Shown: positions 8,738-17,075 of the stretch, in pieces
How the letters are laid out: every line of letters starts with the position of its first letter
How positions within the stretch are numbered: the stretch's first letter is position 1
Assembly (NCBI RefSeq): GCF_009569385.1
Contig: NZ_WBOF01000001.1
Coordinates: 4,999,501-5,063,500, forward strand
Origin: Streptomyces kaniharaensis
GTDB taxonomy: Bacteria; Actinomycetota; Actinomycetes; Streptomycetales; Streptomycetaceae
Reading direction: 5' to 3'
Length of the DNA: 64,000 nt
Program-made: the position numbers and the translations under genes
The notes under the pieces: model-generated
The model's database searches: none
Told to the model about the DNA's origin: nothing
What the model saw: only the letters and a program-made list of their open reading frames with translations

Positions 8738-9544
8738 ATGGCTGAGAAGGCTGACATGGCTCAGATCGAGATCGACGGCTCGCCCGCCGACGCGGCGCGG
8801 GTCGCGGCGCTGGGGCTGCTGAACTACGGGCACTTCACCACGTTGCGGGTCGAGGCGGGCCGGGTCCGCGGTCTGGCGCTGCACATGGAGCGGCTGGTCC
8901 GGGACTGCCGGGCGCTGTTCGCCGCCGAGCTGGACCCGGCGAAGGTGCGCGAGCGGATCCGCGCCGTGCTGCCGGCGGACGGCGCGCCGGTGATCGTCCG
9001 CGTCACCGTGTACGACCCGGAGCTCGGTCTGGAGCGCCCGTCCGGCCCGGCGGTGCCGCGCGTGCTGGTGACCACCCGCCCGGCCCCGGCCGCCGCGCCC
9101 GGCCCGCTGCGGGTGCGGACGGTGGCGTACGTCCGAGAGACGCCCGAGGTGAAGCACGTCGGGCTGTTCGGCCTGATCCGCCACCGCAGGAGCGCCCAAC
9201 TGGACGGCTACGACGACGCGTTGCTGACCGACCCGGCAGGCCGGGTGACCGAGGGCGCGACCTGGAACACCGGGTTCTTCGACGGCCGCCGGCTGGTCTG
9301 GCCCGAGGGTCCGAGCCTGCCGGGCGTCACCGCCGCGCTGCTCGCCGGGGCGTACGGCGGGGCGCAGGGCCGCGAGCCGGTGGACGCCACCGGCCTGGGC
9401 CGTTTCGAAGCGGCGTTCGCGGTCAACGCCGGCGTCGGCGTCCGCCCGGTGGCGGCGGTCGACGGTTTCCGCTTCGACCCCGCCCACCCCGTGCTCGCCG
9501 AGCTGCGCGCCGCCTACGAGGAGGTGGCCACCGACCTGGTCTGA
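8738..9544 (+). CDS. Class IV PLP aminotransferase (lyase/aminotransferase family)
   Basis: 268 residues of the branched-chain aminotransferase / aminodeoxychorismate lyase fold. The PLP lysine is likely the K in PEVKHVGLFG (about residue 145), and the cofactor-phosphate region appears as GRVTEGATWNTGFF (the family's E-x-x-x-x-N). GLLNYGHFTTLRVEAG at the N-terminus matches the 'G.F.T..' substrate-side motif. Members make p-aminobenzoate or transaminate D-/branched amino acids; sequence alone does not decide. ATG 8738 gives the longest form; ATG 8756 has a better-spaced GAGAAGG and may be the true start. It follows the GNAT gene closely. Confidence 0.82.
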   Translation: MAEKADMAQIEIDGSPADAARVAALGLLNYGHFTTLRVEAGRVRGLALHMERLVRDCRALFAAELDPAKVRERIRAVLPADGAPVIVRVTVYDPELGLERPSGPAVPRVLVTTRPAPAAAPGPLRVRTVAYVRETPEVKHVGLFGLIRHRRSAQLDGYDDALLTDPAGRVTEGATWNTGFFDGRRLVWPEGPSLPGVTAALLAGAYGGAQGREPVDATGLGRFEAAFAVNAGVGVRPVAAVDGFRFDPAHPVLAELRAAYEEVATDLV

Positions 9545-9808
9545 GCCGGCGCCGCGGTCGGCCGACGGCCGCATCCAGGTGGCCGCCGGGGTGTGGCAGC
9601 AGGGTGCTCTTGGCCGCCCACGGGTCGGGCAGGGCCCTCCGGGAGCCGGTCGGGCCGGTGTCGCTCGTCCGGGTGGCAAACCCTGGGCCGAGTGGGCGCA
9701 ATGGGATGGCTCGGATCCCCAACGCGCTTTCGCACCACTGATCGTGATGTCGGATCAGCTACGCTCTCGCCCGCCCCCGCCCGACCGCCGAGCAGAGAGT
9801 AGCCCGAC

Positions 9809-10279
9809 ATGAGCAGTCCTCCTGCAGCCCCCGCACACCGCTGGCCGCTGATCCTGCTGCGCGTCACCGCGACCACGCTGGCGGTGCTGACCCTGCTGCA
9901 GACCGTGCTGGCCGCGAGCTTCCTCAACGGCACCTACGAGTCCCTTCGGGACCACGCCGACAACGCGACGACCCTGGCCGCCGCCGTCCTGCTCCAGCTC
10001 GCGGCCGCCGTCCTCGTCCGATGGCCCGGACGCGGCCCGCTCTGGCCGCTGTGGACCACGGCCGCGCTTGCCGCCGCCGTCACCGGCCAGATCGTCGCCG
10101 CCTACACGCGTGCGCTCGGCGTGCACATCACGCTCGGCGTGCTGCTGGTCAGCGCCGTCCTGTTCGGGCTGGTCGGCGCCTGGCGGGTGCCGCTGCCCGC
10201 CTGCGCGGACAGCCCGAGCGGACCGGACGGCCACGGGCGGCTTCCGCGGCCCGGCGGGCCGGTGGAGGTGGCCAAGTGA
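9809..10279 (+). CDS. Four-helix membrane protein upstream of multicopper oxidase
   Basis: 156 residues with four clear hydrophobic helices (ILLRVTATTLAVLTLLQTVLA, TLAAAVLLQLAAAVL, WTTAALAAAVTGQIVAA, ITLGVLLVSAVLFGLVGAW) and a short polar C-terminus. No family is recognised. Its stop overlaps the GTG of the multicopper oxidase (GTGA), so the two are translationally coupled. A role as membrane partner or anchor for the exported oxidase is an inference from the coupling only. Confidence 0.82.
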   Translation: MSSPPAAPAHRWPLILLRVTATTLAVLTLLQTVLAASFLNGTYESLRDHADNATTLAAAVLLQLAAAVLVRWPGRGPLWPLWTTAALAAAVTGQIVAAYTRALGVHITLGVLLVSAVLFGLVGAWRVPLPACADSPSGPDGHGRLPRPGGPVEVAK

Positions 10280-11844
10280 ACCGTCGTCGGTTCCTCGGCC
10301 TCGGCGCGTCGGTGTTCGGCGCGGGCGCGCTGGCCGCCGTCGCGGCCCCCTCGGCCGTCCGGCTGCTGGCAGAGGGGCGCCCCGGCCAGGTGCTGTCCAG
10401 CGAGCTCGAACTTCCGCCCCCGTTCCAGGTGCCGCTGCCGGTGCCGCCGGTGCTCAAGCCCGTCGGCAGCGACGGGACGTCCGACTACTACGAGATCACC
10501 CAGCAGGTGGCGCAGCTGGAGATCCTGCCCGGCGTGAGGACCGAGGCCTGGACGTACGGAGGCAGCTTCCCCGGGCCGACCGTGGCCACCCGCTCCGGCC
10601 GGGCGGCCGTGATCCGCCACCGCAACCAGCTGCCGGTGCCGTCCGTGGTCCACCTGCACGGCGGCCACACCCCCGCCGACAGCGACGGGTACCCGATGGA
10701 CCTGCTGCTGCCGGTGGGGTGGGACGGCGCTCGCAGCATCCCGGGCATGCCCGGGATGGAGCACCACGCGGCGGGGAGGTGCGTCACCGGCGAGCGGACG
10801 AACACCTACCCGGGCCACCAGCGCGCCGCCACCCTCTGGTACCACGACCACCGGATGGGCTTCACAGGCCCCGGTGTCTGGCGCGGCCTGGTCGGGTTCC
10901 ACCTCGTCCACGACGACGAGGAGGCCGCCCTGCCGCTGCCGCAGGGCGACCGGGACGTCCCGCTGATGCTCGCCGACCGCTCCTTCGCCGCCGACGGCTC
11001 CTTCGCCTACCCGGCGGCCGATCCCACAGACCCCGCCGTGCCCGGCGTCACCGACGACTACATGAACGGCGTCCTCGGCGACGTCATCCTCGTCAACGGC
11101 GCCCCCTGGCCCCGCCTGGACGTCGACCGCGCCCGGTACCGGCTGCGCCTGCTCAACGCCTCCAACGCCCGCCTCTACCGCCTCGAACTCGACCCGCAGC
11201 CCTCCGGCGGCGACGCCCTGGTCCAGATCGGCTCCGACGGCGGCCTGCTGGAGGCCCCGGTCACCCACGACACGCTGGAGCTCTCCCCCGCCGAACGCTT
11301 CGACGTCGTCGTCGACTTCTCCCGCTACGAGCCGGGCACCTCCGTCTGCCTGCTGAACACCCTCGGCACCGGCCGGACGGCCGAGGTGATGCGCTTCGAC
11401 GTCTCCTCGCGCCGGGTCACCGACGACGCGACGGTGCCCGAGCGGCTCGCCGCCGTCGAGCGCCTCGATCCCGACGCCGTCGTCGCCACCCGCGACTTCA
11501 CCTTCCGGCGCAGCCGCGGCGACGGCTGGACCATCAACGGCGAGCTGTTCGAGCCCGGCCGCGACCTCGCCCGGCCCGCGCTCGGCAGCACCGAGCTCTG
11601 GCGCTTCTCGTCCGACCTGCACCACTCGGTCCACGTGCACCTCAACCACTTCCAGGTGCTGGCGCGCAACGGCGACGACCCCGGCCCGTACGACGCGGGC
11701 TGGAAGGACACCGTCGGCCTGCGGCCGGCCGAGGCGGTCGAGGTGCTGGTGCGGTTCACCGACTACGCGGGGACGTACCTGCTGCACTGCCACAACCTAG
11801 AGCACGAGGACATGGCGATGATGGCGGACTTCGTCGTGGAGTGA
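10276..11844 (+). CDS. Exported multicopper oxidase
   Basis: 522 residues. The N-terminus NRRRFLGLGASVFG is a twin-arginine-type signal, fitting export of a folded copper enzyme. All four copper motifs are present: HLHGGH, WYHDHRMG, HSVHVHLNHF, and LLHCHNLEHEDMAMM with the T1 Cys, His and axial Met. The architecture is that of CotA/phenoxazinone-synthase/bilirubin-oxidase-like three-domain oxidases, which couple one-electron substrate oxidation to O2 reduction to water. GTG 10276 overlaps the stop of the preceding membrane protein gene. Substrate could be metal ions (Cu+, Mn2+) or phenolics. Confidence 0.92.
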   Translation: MNRRRFLGLGASVFGAGALAAVAAPSAVRLLAEGRPGQVLSSELELPPPFQVPLPVPPVLKPVGSDGTSDYYEITQQVAQLEILPGVRTEAWTYGGSFPGPTVATRSGRAAVIRHRNQLPVPSVVHLHGGHTPADSDGYPMDLLLPVGWDGARSIPGMPGMEHHAAGRCVTGERTNTYPGHQRAATLWYHDHRMGFTGPGVWRGLVGFHLVHDDEEAALPLPQGDRDVPLMLADRSFAADGSFAYPAADPTDPAVPGVTDDYMNGVLGDVILVNGAPWPRLDVDRARYRLRLLNASNARLYRLELDPQPSGGDALVQIGSDGGLLEAPVTHDTLELSPAERFDVVVDFSRYEPGTSVCLLNTLGTGRTAEVMRFDVSSRRVTDDATVPERLAAVERLDPDAVVATRDFTFRRSRGDGWTINGELFEPGRDLARPALGSTELWRFSSDLHHSVHVHLNHFQVLARNGDDPGPYDAGWKDTVGLRPAEAVEVLVRFTDYAGTYLLHCHNLEHEDMAMMADFVVE

Positions 11845-11967
11845 CGCCGCGGACCGGGGAGATCATCCGTTCGGCGGAGCGCCGGAGGGCGTGCGGTGCC
11901 GCCTCCGGCGCCGATGGCCTAGCGTCGATCGGAGGTGCACCCACTCCCTCCGGACGAGGAGTCGCGT

Positions 11968-13326
11968 ATGACCACCCCTGCCGAACGCCGCCGGCGCGGC
12001 CGGGCCGCCCGTGAGCGCGTCTCCCGCTCCGCCCACGGGCGGTGGATCGCCGCCGCCGACCGGCCCGACCCGGTCGCCGTGCTGGAACGGCAGGGCGAGG
12101 ACCGGGTCGCCCGGCTGCTGCCGATCCGCTACGGCCGGATGGCCGACACCCCGTTCACCTTCCTGCGCGGCGCCGCCGCCGTCATGGCCGCCGACCTCGC
12201 GGCCGTGCCCGACACCGGTCTCACCGTCCAACTCTGCGGTGACGCACACCTGTTGAACTTCGGCGTGTACGCCTCGCCGGAACGCGCGCTGCTCTTCGAC
12301 GTCAACGACTTCGACGAGACCTACCCCGGCCCCTTCGAGTGGGACGTCAAACGCCTCGCCGCCAGCGTCGCCGTCGCCGCCCGCGACAGGGGCCAGGACG
12401 AGGACCGCGTCCGCCGCGCCGCGCTCAGCGCGGCCCACGGCTACAGCACCGCGATCCGCCGGCTCGCCGACATGGGCGAACTCGACGTCTGGTACGCCCG
12501 GATCCGCACCGAGGACCTGCTCCCGCTGGTGCGCGATCCCAAGCAGCGCAAGCGCGTCGAAGCCGGCCTCGCCCAGGCCAGGCGCCGCACCAGCCTGCAG
12601 GCCTTCGAGAAACTCACCGAGGAACGGGAAGGCCGCCGCCGCATCATCAGCGAACCCCCGCTGATCGAACCGCTGAAGAAGACCGAACTGCGCGGCATCG
12701 GCAAGGTGTTCAGCGACTACCGGGCCACCCTCGCCGAGGACCGCCGGGTCCTCCTCGACCGCTACACCTTCGTCGATGCGGCGATCAAGGTGGTCGGCGT
12801 GGGCAGCGTCGGCACCCGCTGCTTCATCGTCCTGCTGGAGGGACGGGACGCGCGCGACCCGCTGTTCCTCCAGCTGAAGGAGGCCGGCCGGTCCGTCCTG
12901 GAGGACCACCTCCCGGTCACCCGGGTGGACGCCGAGGTCGCCGCCCACCACGGCGGCCGGCGCGTCGTCACCGGCCAGCACCTGATGCAGGCCGCCAGCG
13001 ACATCTTCCTCGGCTGGACCACCGGCCCGGCCGGCCGCCACTTCTACGGGCGGCAGCTGCGCGACATGAAGGGCTCGGCGGAGGTCGCCCGCATGACCCC
13101 GTCCGGCCTGCGCGCCTACGCCGACCTGTGCGGCCGCACCCTGGCCCGCGCCCATGCCCGCACCGGCGACCGGCTCGCCATCGCGGGCTACCTCGGAACG
13201 GCGGACTCCTTCGCGGAGGCGATCGCCGACTTCGCGGTCCGGTACGCCGACCGGACGGTGCTCGACCACGCGGAGCTGGTGGCGGCGATCGAGGCCGGAC
13301 GGATCACGGCGACACGAGGGGTCTGA
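11968..13326 (+). CDS. DUF2252 family protein
   Basis: 452 residues of the DUF2252 family, which has a kinase-like fold. Visible signatures are FLRGAAAVMAADL, LCGDAHLLNFGVY and LFDVNDFDET near the N-terminus (nucleotide-binding and catalytic-Asp-like positions), then YTFVDAAIKVVGVGSVGTRC and MKGSAEVARM. The biochemical role is unknown. ATG 11968 is chosen because GAGGAG lies 6-8 bases upstream; an in-frame start at 11935 has no such site. The 3' end overlaps the convergent LLM oxidoreductase gene by 23 bases. Confidence 0.88.
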   Translation: MTTPAERRRRGRAARERVSRSAHGRWIAAADRPDPVAVLERQGEDRVARLLPIRYGRMADTPFTFLRGAAAVMAADLAAVPDTGLTVQLCGDAHLLNFGVYASPERALLFDVNDFDETYPGPFEWDVKRLAASVAVAARDRGQDEDRVRRAALSAAHGYSTAIRRLADMGELDVWYARIRTEDLLPLVRDPKQRKRVEAGLAQARRRTSLQAFEKLTEEREGRRRIISEPPLIEPLKKTELRGIGKVFSDYRATLAEDRRVLLDRYTFVDAAIKVVGVGSVGTRCFIVLLEGRDARDPLFLQLKEAGRSVLEDHLPVTRVDAEVAAHHGGRRVVTGQHLMQAASDIFLGWTTGPAGRHFYGRQLRDMKGSAEVARMTPSGLRAYADLCGRTLARAHARTGDRLAIAGYLGTADSFAEAIADFAVRYADRTVLDHAELVAAIEAGRITATRGV

Positions 13327-14245
13327 GCGCCGCGAGCTGCTCCAACTGCTCGCGCTGACCGGCCAGGTCCAGTGCTCCGAGCCGTGCCACGACCTGCCGG
13401 GCGCCCGCTGCGGCGTAGCGGTGGAGAGCGGCGGCGACCTCCTCCGGGGTGCCCAGGGCGACGGCCTGGATCTTCTCCAGGTCGTCCAGCGGCATGCCGT
13501 AGTTGGCGAGGGCGTAGGCGTCCATGACCCGCCGGGCCGCGTCGGCGCTCCGGTCGACGCGGACGTTGACGAAGAGGGCGGGCGTGACGGCCTCGGGGTC
13601 GCGGCCGGCGGTTCGTGCGGCCGCCCGGACGGCGCCGAGGCCGGCGGCGTAGTCGGCCGGGTCAGGCGGGTACGGGAGCCACCCGTCGTAGTGCCGCCCG
13701 GTGCGGGCCAGCGCGGCCGGGGTCGCGCCGCCGAGCCAGATCGGCGGCCCGCCGGGCTGCGCCGGCGCGGTCGCGGGAGGGATGGCGTCGAAGGAGTGGA
13801 ACTCGCCGTGGAAGGCCGTCGCCCCGGCCCACAGCGCCCGCCAGAGGGCTACCGTCTCGTCCAGCCGGGCGAACCGGCGCTCCCACGGCACCTGCGACAG
13901 CTCGTGCAGCGGCTGCCCGAACCGCCCCGGGAAGCCGGCGCCGACCGCGACCGTCAGCCGGCCGCCGGAGAGCAGGTCCACCGAGGCCAGCGTCTGCGCG
14001 GCCTGCACCGGGCGGCGCAGGACCGGCAGGAGGGCTCCGGTGCCCAGGCGGATGCGGTCCGTCACCGGGGCGAGCGCCGCCAGCATGGTGAGCGGTTCGA
14101 TCCTCGGGCCGAGGAGGGAGTCGTTGACGAAGAGCGAGGAGAGGCCCAACTCCTCGGCCCGGCGGGCGAATCCGATCAGCTCGCGAGGGTCGCCGGCAGG
14201 CTCCCACAGGGCCTGGCCGGTCGGAAGGAAAACGCCGATGTCCAT
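13304..14245 (-). CDS. LLM-class flavin-dependent oxidoreductase
   Basis: 313 residues of the luciferase-like (bacterial luciferase/F420-dependent) TIM-barrel family. Characteristic blocks are DIGVFLPTGQ at the N-terminus, RRAEELGLSSLFVNDSL, RIRLGTGALLPVLRRPV, SGGRLTVAVGAGFPG, and GGPPIWLGGATPAAL. In actinomycetes such proteins usually use F420 or FMN to reduce or oxidise small organic molecules. ATG 14245 is preceded by a GGGGG-type site; a longer GTG start at 14281 would fall inside the palindrome. The gene is divergent from an XRE regulator, which probably controls it. Confidence 0.88.
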   Translation of the reverse strand: MDIGVFLPTGQALWEPAGDPRELIGFARRAEELGLSSLFVNDSLLGPRIEPLTMLAALAPVTDRIRLGTGALLPVLRRPVQAAQTLASVDLLSGGRLTVAVGAGFPGRFGQPLHELSQVPWERRFARLDETVALWRALWAGATAFHGEFHSFDAIPPATAPAQPGGPPIWLGGATPAALARTGRHYDGWLPYPPDPADYAAGLGAVRAAARTAGRDPEAVTPALFVNVRVDRSADAARRVMDAYALANYGMPLDDLEKIQAVALGTPEEVAAALHRYAAAGARQVVARLGALDLAGQREQLEQLAALRPLVSP

Positions 14246-14260
14246 GCCCCCGATCCTGCT

Positions 14261-14272
14261 GGCACCGGTGCC
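14261..14272. promoter_or_regulatory. 12-bp palindrome in the LLM/XRE divergent region
   Basis: GGCACCGGTGCC is a perfect 12-bp palindrome, 16 bases upstream of the LLM oxidoreductase start and 8 bases from the 16-bp palindrome at 14281. It may be a second operator or chance in GC-rich DNA. Confidence 0.4.
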
Positions 14273-14280
14273 TGGGCTCA

Positions 14281-14296
14281 ATTCCCCCGGGGGAAT
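14281..14296. promoter_or_regulatory. 16-bp palindromic operator between LLM oxidoreductase and XRE regulator
   Basis: ATTCCCCCGGGGGAAT is a perfect 16-bp palindrome located 35 bases from each of the two divergent start codons (14245 and 14332). Its position over both promoters suggests the site by which the XRE protein represses or activates both genes. Confidence 0.6.
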
Positions 14297-14331
14297 GGCG
14301 AGTGGGATCGCTCCGGGTTAGAACTGGTGGC

Positions 14332-15084
14332 GTGGACTTCCCCCAGGCGCTGCGCGAGCGCCGTACCAGCCGCCGCCTCAGCCAGCTCGACCTCGCAGCC
14401 CTCGCGGGCACGACCCAGCGCCACCTGAGCTTCATCGAGTCCGGGCGCTCCGTCCCCGGGCGGGGCATGGTCGTCCGGCTCGCCGAGTCCCTCGACCTGC
14501 CGCTGAGAGAGCGCAACGAGCTGCTGCTGGCGGCCGGTTACGCTCCCGTCTACCCCGAGACGCCGCTCGACGGGCCGTCGATGGCGCCGGTCCGGGCGGC
14601 GATCGACCACATCCTGGCCGGTCATCTCCCGTACCCCGCCCTGGTGGTGGACCGTCGCGGCGACGTGATCGCGGTGAACGAGGCGCTGGCGGTGGTGACC
14701 GAGGGCGCCGACCCGCGCCTCGTCGGCCCCGGCACCAACGCCTACCGGCTCGCCCTCCATCCGGACGGCCTCGCGCCGCGCATCCTCAACTTCGTCGCGT
14801 GGGCCCGGCACGTCCTGGAACGCACCGGCCATCTCCGCGAGCTGCACGAGGAGTTGCGCTCCTACGTGCCGGAAGTGGAGCTCTCCGACCAGCACTTGGG
14901 ATTCGCCGTACCGCTGCACCTGCGCACCTCGTTCGGCGAGCTGCACCTGATGACGACGGTGACCACCTTCGCGACCGCCGTCGACATCACGCTCGCCGAG
15001 CTGAAGTTGGAGGCGTTCCTGCCGGCCGACGCCGAGACCGCGGAGGTACTGCTCAGAGCCCGGGGAACTGGTGGTCCGCGGTGA
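14332..15084 (+). CDS. XRE-family regulator with MmyB-like ligand domain
   Basis: 250 residues. The N-terminal XRE helix-turn-helix (about residues 5-60: LRERRTSRRLSQLDLAALAG, then RHLSFIESGRSVPGR) is followed by an MmyB-type PAS-like ligand-binding domain (YPALVVDRRGDVIAVNEAL, then an AWARHVLERTG helix and FGELHLMTTVTTF). This architecture is common in actinomycete regulators that sit beside an oxidoreductase gene and control it. GTG 14332 starts right at the HTH; longer in-frame starts add residues without homology. It is divergent from the LLM oxidoreductase across the palindrome at 14281-14296. Confidence 0.9.
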   Translation: MDFPQALRERRTSRRLSQLDLAALAGTTQRHLSFIESGRSVPGRGMVVRLAESLDLPLRERNELLLAAGYAPVYPETPLDGPSMAPVRAAIDHILAGHLPYPALVVDRRGDVIAVNEALAVVTEGADPRLVGPGTNAYRLALHPDGLAPRILNFVAWARHVLERTGHLRELHEELRSYVPEVELSDQHLGFAVPLHLRTSFGELHLMTTVTTFATAVDITLAELKLEAFLPADAETAEVLLRARGTGGPR

Positions 15085-15210
15085 TCCGCCCGTCCAATGG
15101 GGCGGGCCGGATTTCCTGCCCTCGACGTCGCGAGCTGCCCCGGGATTGGGCCTCGGCCGCCGACCGGCCTCGTGATCGTCGATGTCAGTGGTGTGTGCCA
15201 TGGTGTGCGC

Positions 15211-16131
15211 ATGCTGGCGATCACGGTGCAGGAGAACGACGGGACCCGGCAGGTCCGGGTGAGTGAGCATGCCCTGGAGCTGCTGGTCCGCAGGCTCGGC
15301 GCGCCCGGGGACAACTTCGTGGTCGTGGAGCGGATACCCGATCTGCCCGACGTCTTCATCCAGGTGTGGCACGACGAGGGTGGCGACTACCGGCTCGAAC
15401 ACCGGGACGGCGCCGCCGACCGGCACTTCGCGGTCCCGCTCGACGGCCCGGACGCGGTGATCGCCGCCATGACCGGCTGGGCGCGCCGCGCGCCGGGGTG
15501 GGGCGACGGGCTGGACTGGCAGCTGCTCGACACGGGCCCCGCGCCCGAGCCCGTCCCGCCGCTCGACGTTCCCCCGGACGACCGCCGCGTGCTGGAGGAG
15601 CGCCTGCGCCTCACCCTGGCCTGCGGCTACACCACGCGCGCCGGACTCGCCGAGCAGGCCCAGGACTACCTCGTCTCCGGGGACCGCCGGCCCGTCTCCC
15701 GCGAGCAGGCCGAGCAGCTCGCCGACCGCCTGTGGCTGGAGCGGGTGGGCGAGCAGACCGGCTGGGTGGGCGAGACCGACCCGGAGCGGCTCGCCCGCGC
15801 CTTCGCCGCCCTGGAGGAGAGCGGCATCACCGCCCGGGAGCACTTCACCTGCTGCCATTCCTGCGGTGAGAGCGAGATCGGCGGGGCCGGCGCGCCCGAC
15901 GCCCGCGGTTTCGTCTACTTCCACTACCAGTGCACCGAATCCGCCGCCGAGGGCCACGGACTCTCCCTCTACTACGGCGGTTTCGACGGCTCCCCGCTGA
16001 CGACCACCGCCGTCGGCCACGAGGTGGTGGCCGCTCTGAAGGACGCCGGCCTCCCGGCGGTCTGGAACGGCGAGCCGTCGGAGGCGATCGAGATACACCC
16101 CCTGCTCTGGCGCCGCCGGCTGGTGGGCTGA
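15211..16131 (+). CDS. Conserved actinomycete protein, DUF6891-like
   Basis: 306 residues without enzymatic signature. The first 100 residues are strand-rich (FVVVERIPDLPDVFIQVWHDE); the C-terminal 140 residues contain HFTCCHSCGESEI and FVYFHYQCTESAAEG, a cluster of Cys/His that could bind zinc, and end in EIHPLLWRRRLVG. The C-terminal half resembles the DUF6891 family of actinomycetes as I remember it. ATG 15211 lacks a strong ribosome binding site but earlier residues look non-coding. Function unknown; it ends 32 bases before the convergent lipid-kinase gene. Confidence 0.72.
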   Translation: MLAITVQENDGTRQVRVSEHALELLVRRLGAPGDNFVVVERIPDLPDVFIQVWHDEGGDYRLEHRDGAADRHFAVPLDGPDAVIAAMTGWARRAPGWGDGLDWQLLDTGPAPEPVPPLDVPPDDRRVLEERLRLTLACGYTTRAGLAEQAQDYLVSGDRRPVSREQAEQLADRLWLERVGEQTGWVGETDPERLARAFAALEESGITAREHFTCCHSCGESEIGGAGAPDARGFVYFHYQCTESAAEGHGLSLYYGGFDGSPLTTTAVGHEVVAALKDAGLPAVWNGEPSEAIEIHPLLWRRRLVG

Positions 16132-16163
16132 CCGTCAGAGCCGGCACCTCCGACGGTCGGCCC

Positions 16164-17075
16164 CTACGGGACGAGCAGGTGCAGGGCGTTCGGGACGGCG
16201 GTGACGTCGATGGGCAGGGGAGCGATGAACTCGCCGTCGGCGTACGACGTGATGCCGGGCGATTCGATCCGCAGCGAGGACGTGCGGTGGGTGGCGACCT
16301 CGGGGTGCCGGATGTGCGTGCCCTTGAAGATCGTCGGGAAGAAGCGGGCGATCCGCAGCCGGGGCATGGCGGCGACGAGCGTGACGTCGAGTAGGCCGTC
16401 GTCGGGCACGGCGGCCGGGCAGACGAGCATGCCGCCGCCGTAGCTGCGGGTGTTGCCGACGGCGGCGAGGGTGAGGTCGCGTTCGATGACGGTGCCGTCG
16501 GCGAGGGTGATGCGGAAGGGCAGGGGGCGGAGGTTGGCGAACTCGGCGAGGATGGCGAGGTTGTAGCGCATCCGGCCGCGCGGCCAGCGCAGGCGGTTGG
16601 CGCGGTCGCTGACCAGGGAGTCGAAGCCGGTGGCGAGGACGGAGCCGAACCAGCGATTGGCCCCGTCGGGGCCGGTGATCCGTCCGAGGTCGACCGTCCT
16701 GGTCCGCCCGGCGGCGACGACGTCGGCGGCGGCTTCCGGGGCGTCGCGGGGGAGGCCGTACTCGCGGGCGTGGTCGTTGCCGGTGCCGGCGGGGACGACG
16801 CCGAGCGGGACGGCGGTGCCGGCGACGGCCTGGAGGGCGAGGTTGATCATGCCGTCGCCGCCGACGACGACCACCGCGTCGACGCCGTCCGCGACGGCCT
16901 CGCGGGCGCGGCGGACGGCGTCCGCGGCGGAGCGTCCGGCGTGCGGTTCGACGTCGACGCCGAGGGCCCGCAGCCGGGCGACCGCCCGGCCCGCGGCAGC
17001 CCCGGCGTGTCCCGCCCCCGCCGCCGGGTTGGCGAGGACGGCGACCCGGCGAACCGCTCTCGGCCCCCCGGTCAC
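16164..17075 (-). CDS. Diacylglycerol kinase-family lipid kinase
   Basis: 303 residues of the DagK/YegS/sphingosine kinase catalytic family, which phosphorylates a lipid hydroxyl with ATP. Visible motifs: VLANPAAGAGHA near the N-terminus, VVVVGGDGMINLALQ (the GGDG nucleotide-binding loop, residues about 75-80), GVVPAGTGNDHARE, and the C-terminal VGNTRSYGGGMLVCPAA with DDGLLDV. The GTG start (17075) overlaps the TGA of the upstream flavoprotein gene (GTGA), so translation is coupled. Together with the alkyl-DHAP-synthase-like enzyme and GlpD it points to glycerolipid metabolism. Confidence 0.92.
   Translation of the reverse strand: MTGGPRAVRRVAVLANPAAGAGHAGAAAGRAVARLRALGVDVEPHAGRSAADAVRRAREAVADGVDAVVVVGGDGMINLALQAVAGTAVPLGVVPAGTGNDHAREYGLPRDAPEAAADVVAAGRTRTVDLGRITGPDGANRWFGSVLATGFDSLVSDRANRLRWPRGRMRYNLAILAEFANLRPLPFRITLADGTVIERDLTLAAVGNTRSYGGGMLVCPAAVPDDGLLDVTLVAAMPRLRIARFFPTIFKGTHIRHPEVATHRTSSLRIESPGITSYADGEFIAPLPIDVTAVPNALHLLVP

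Noticed and set aside
13304..13326. Convergent overlap of DUF2252 and LLM genes thought to indicate a wrong stop.
   Set aside because: Both C-termini look normal, and short convergent overlaps recur here (also 37265-37302 and 57648-57712), so it is taken as ordinary compact packing.
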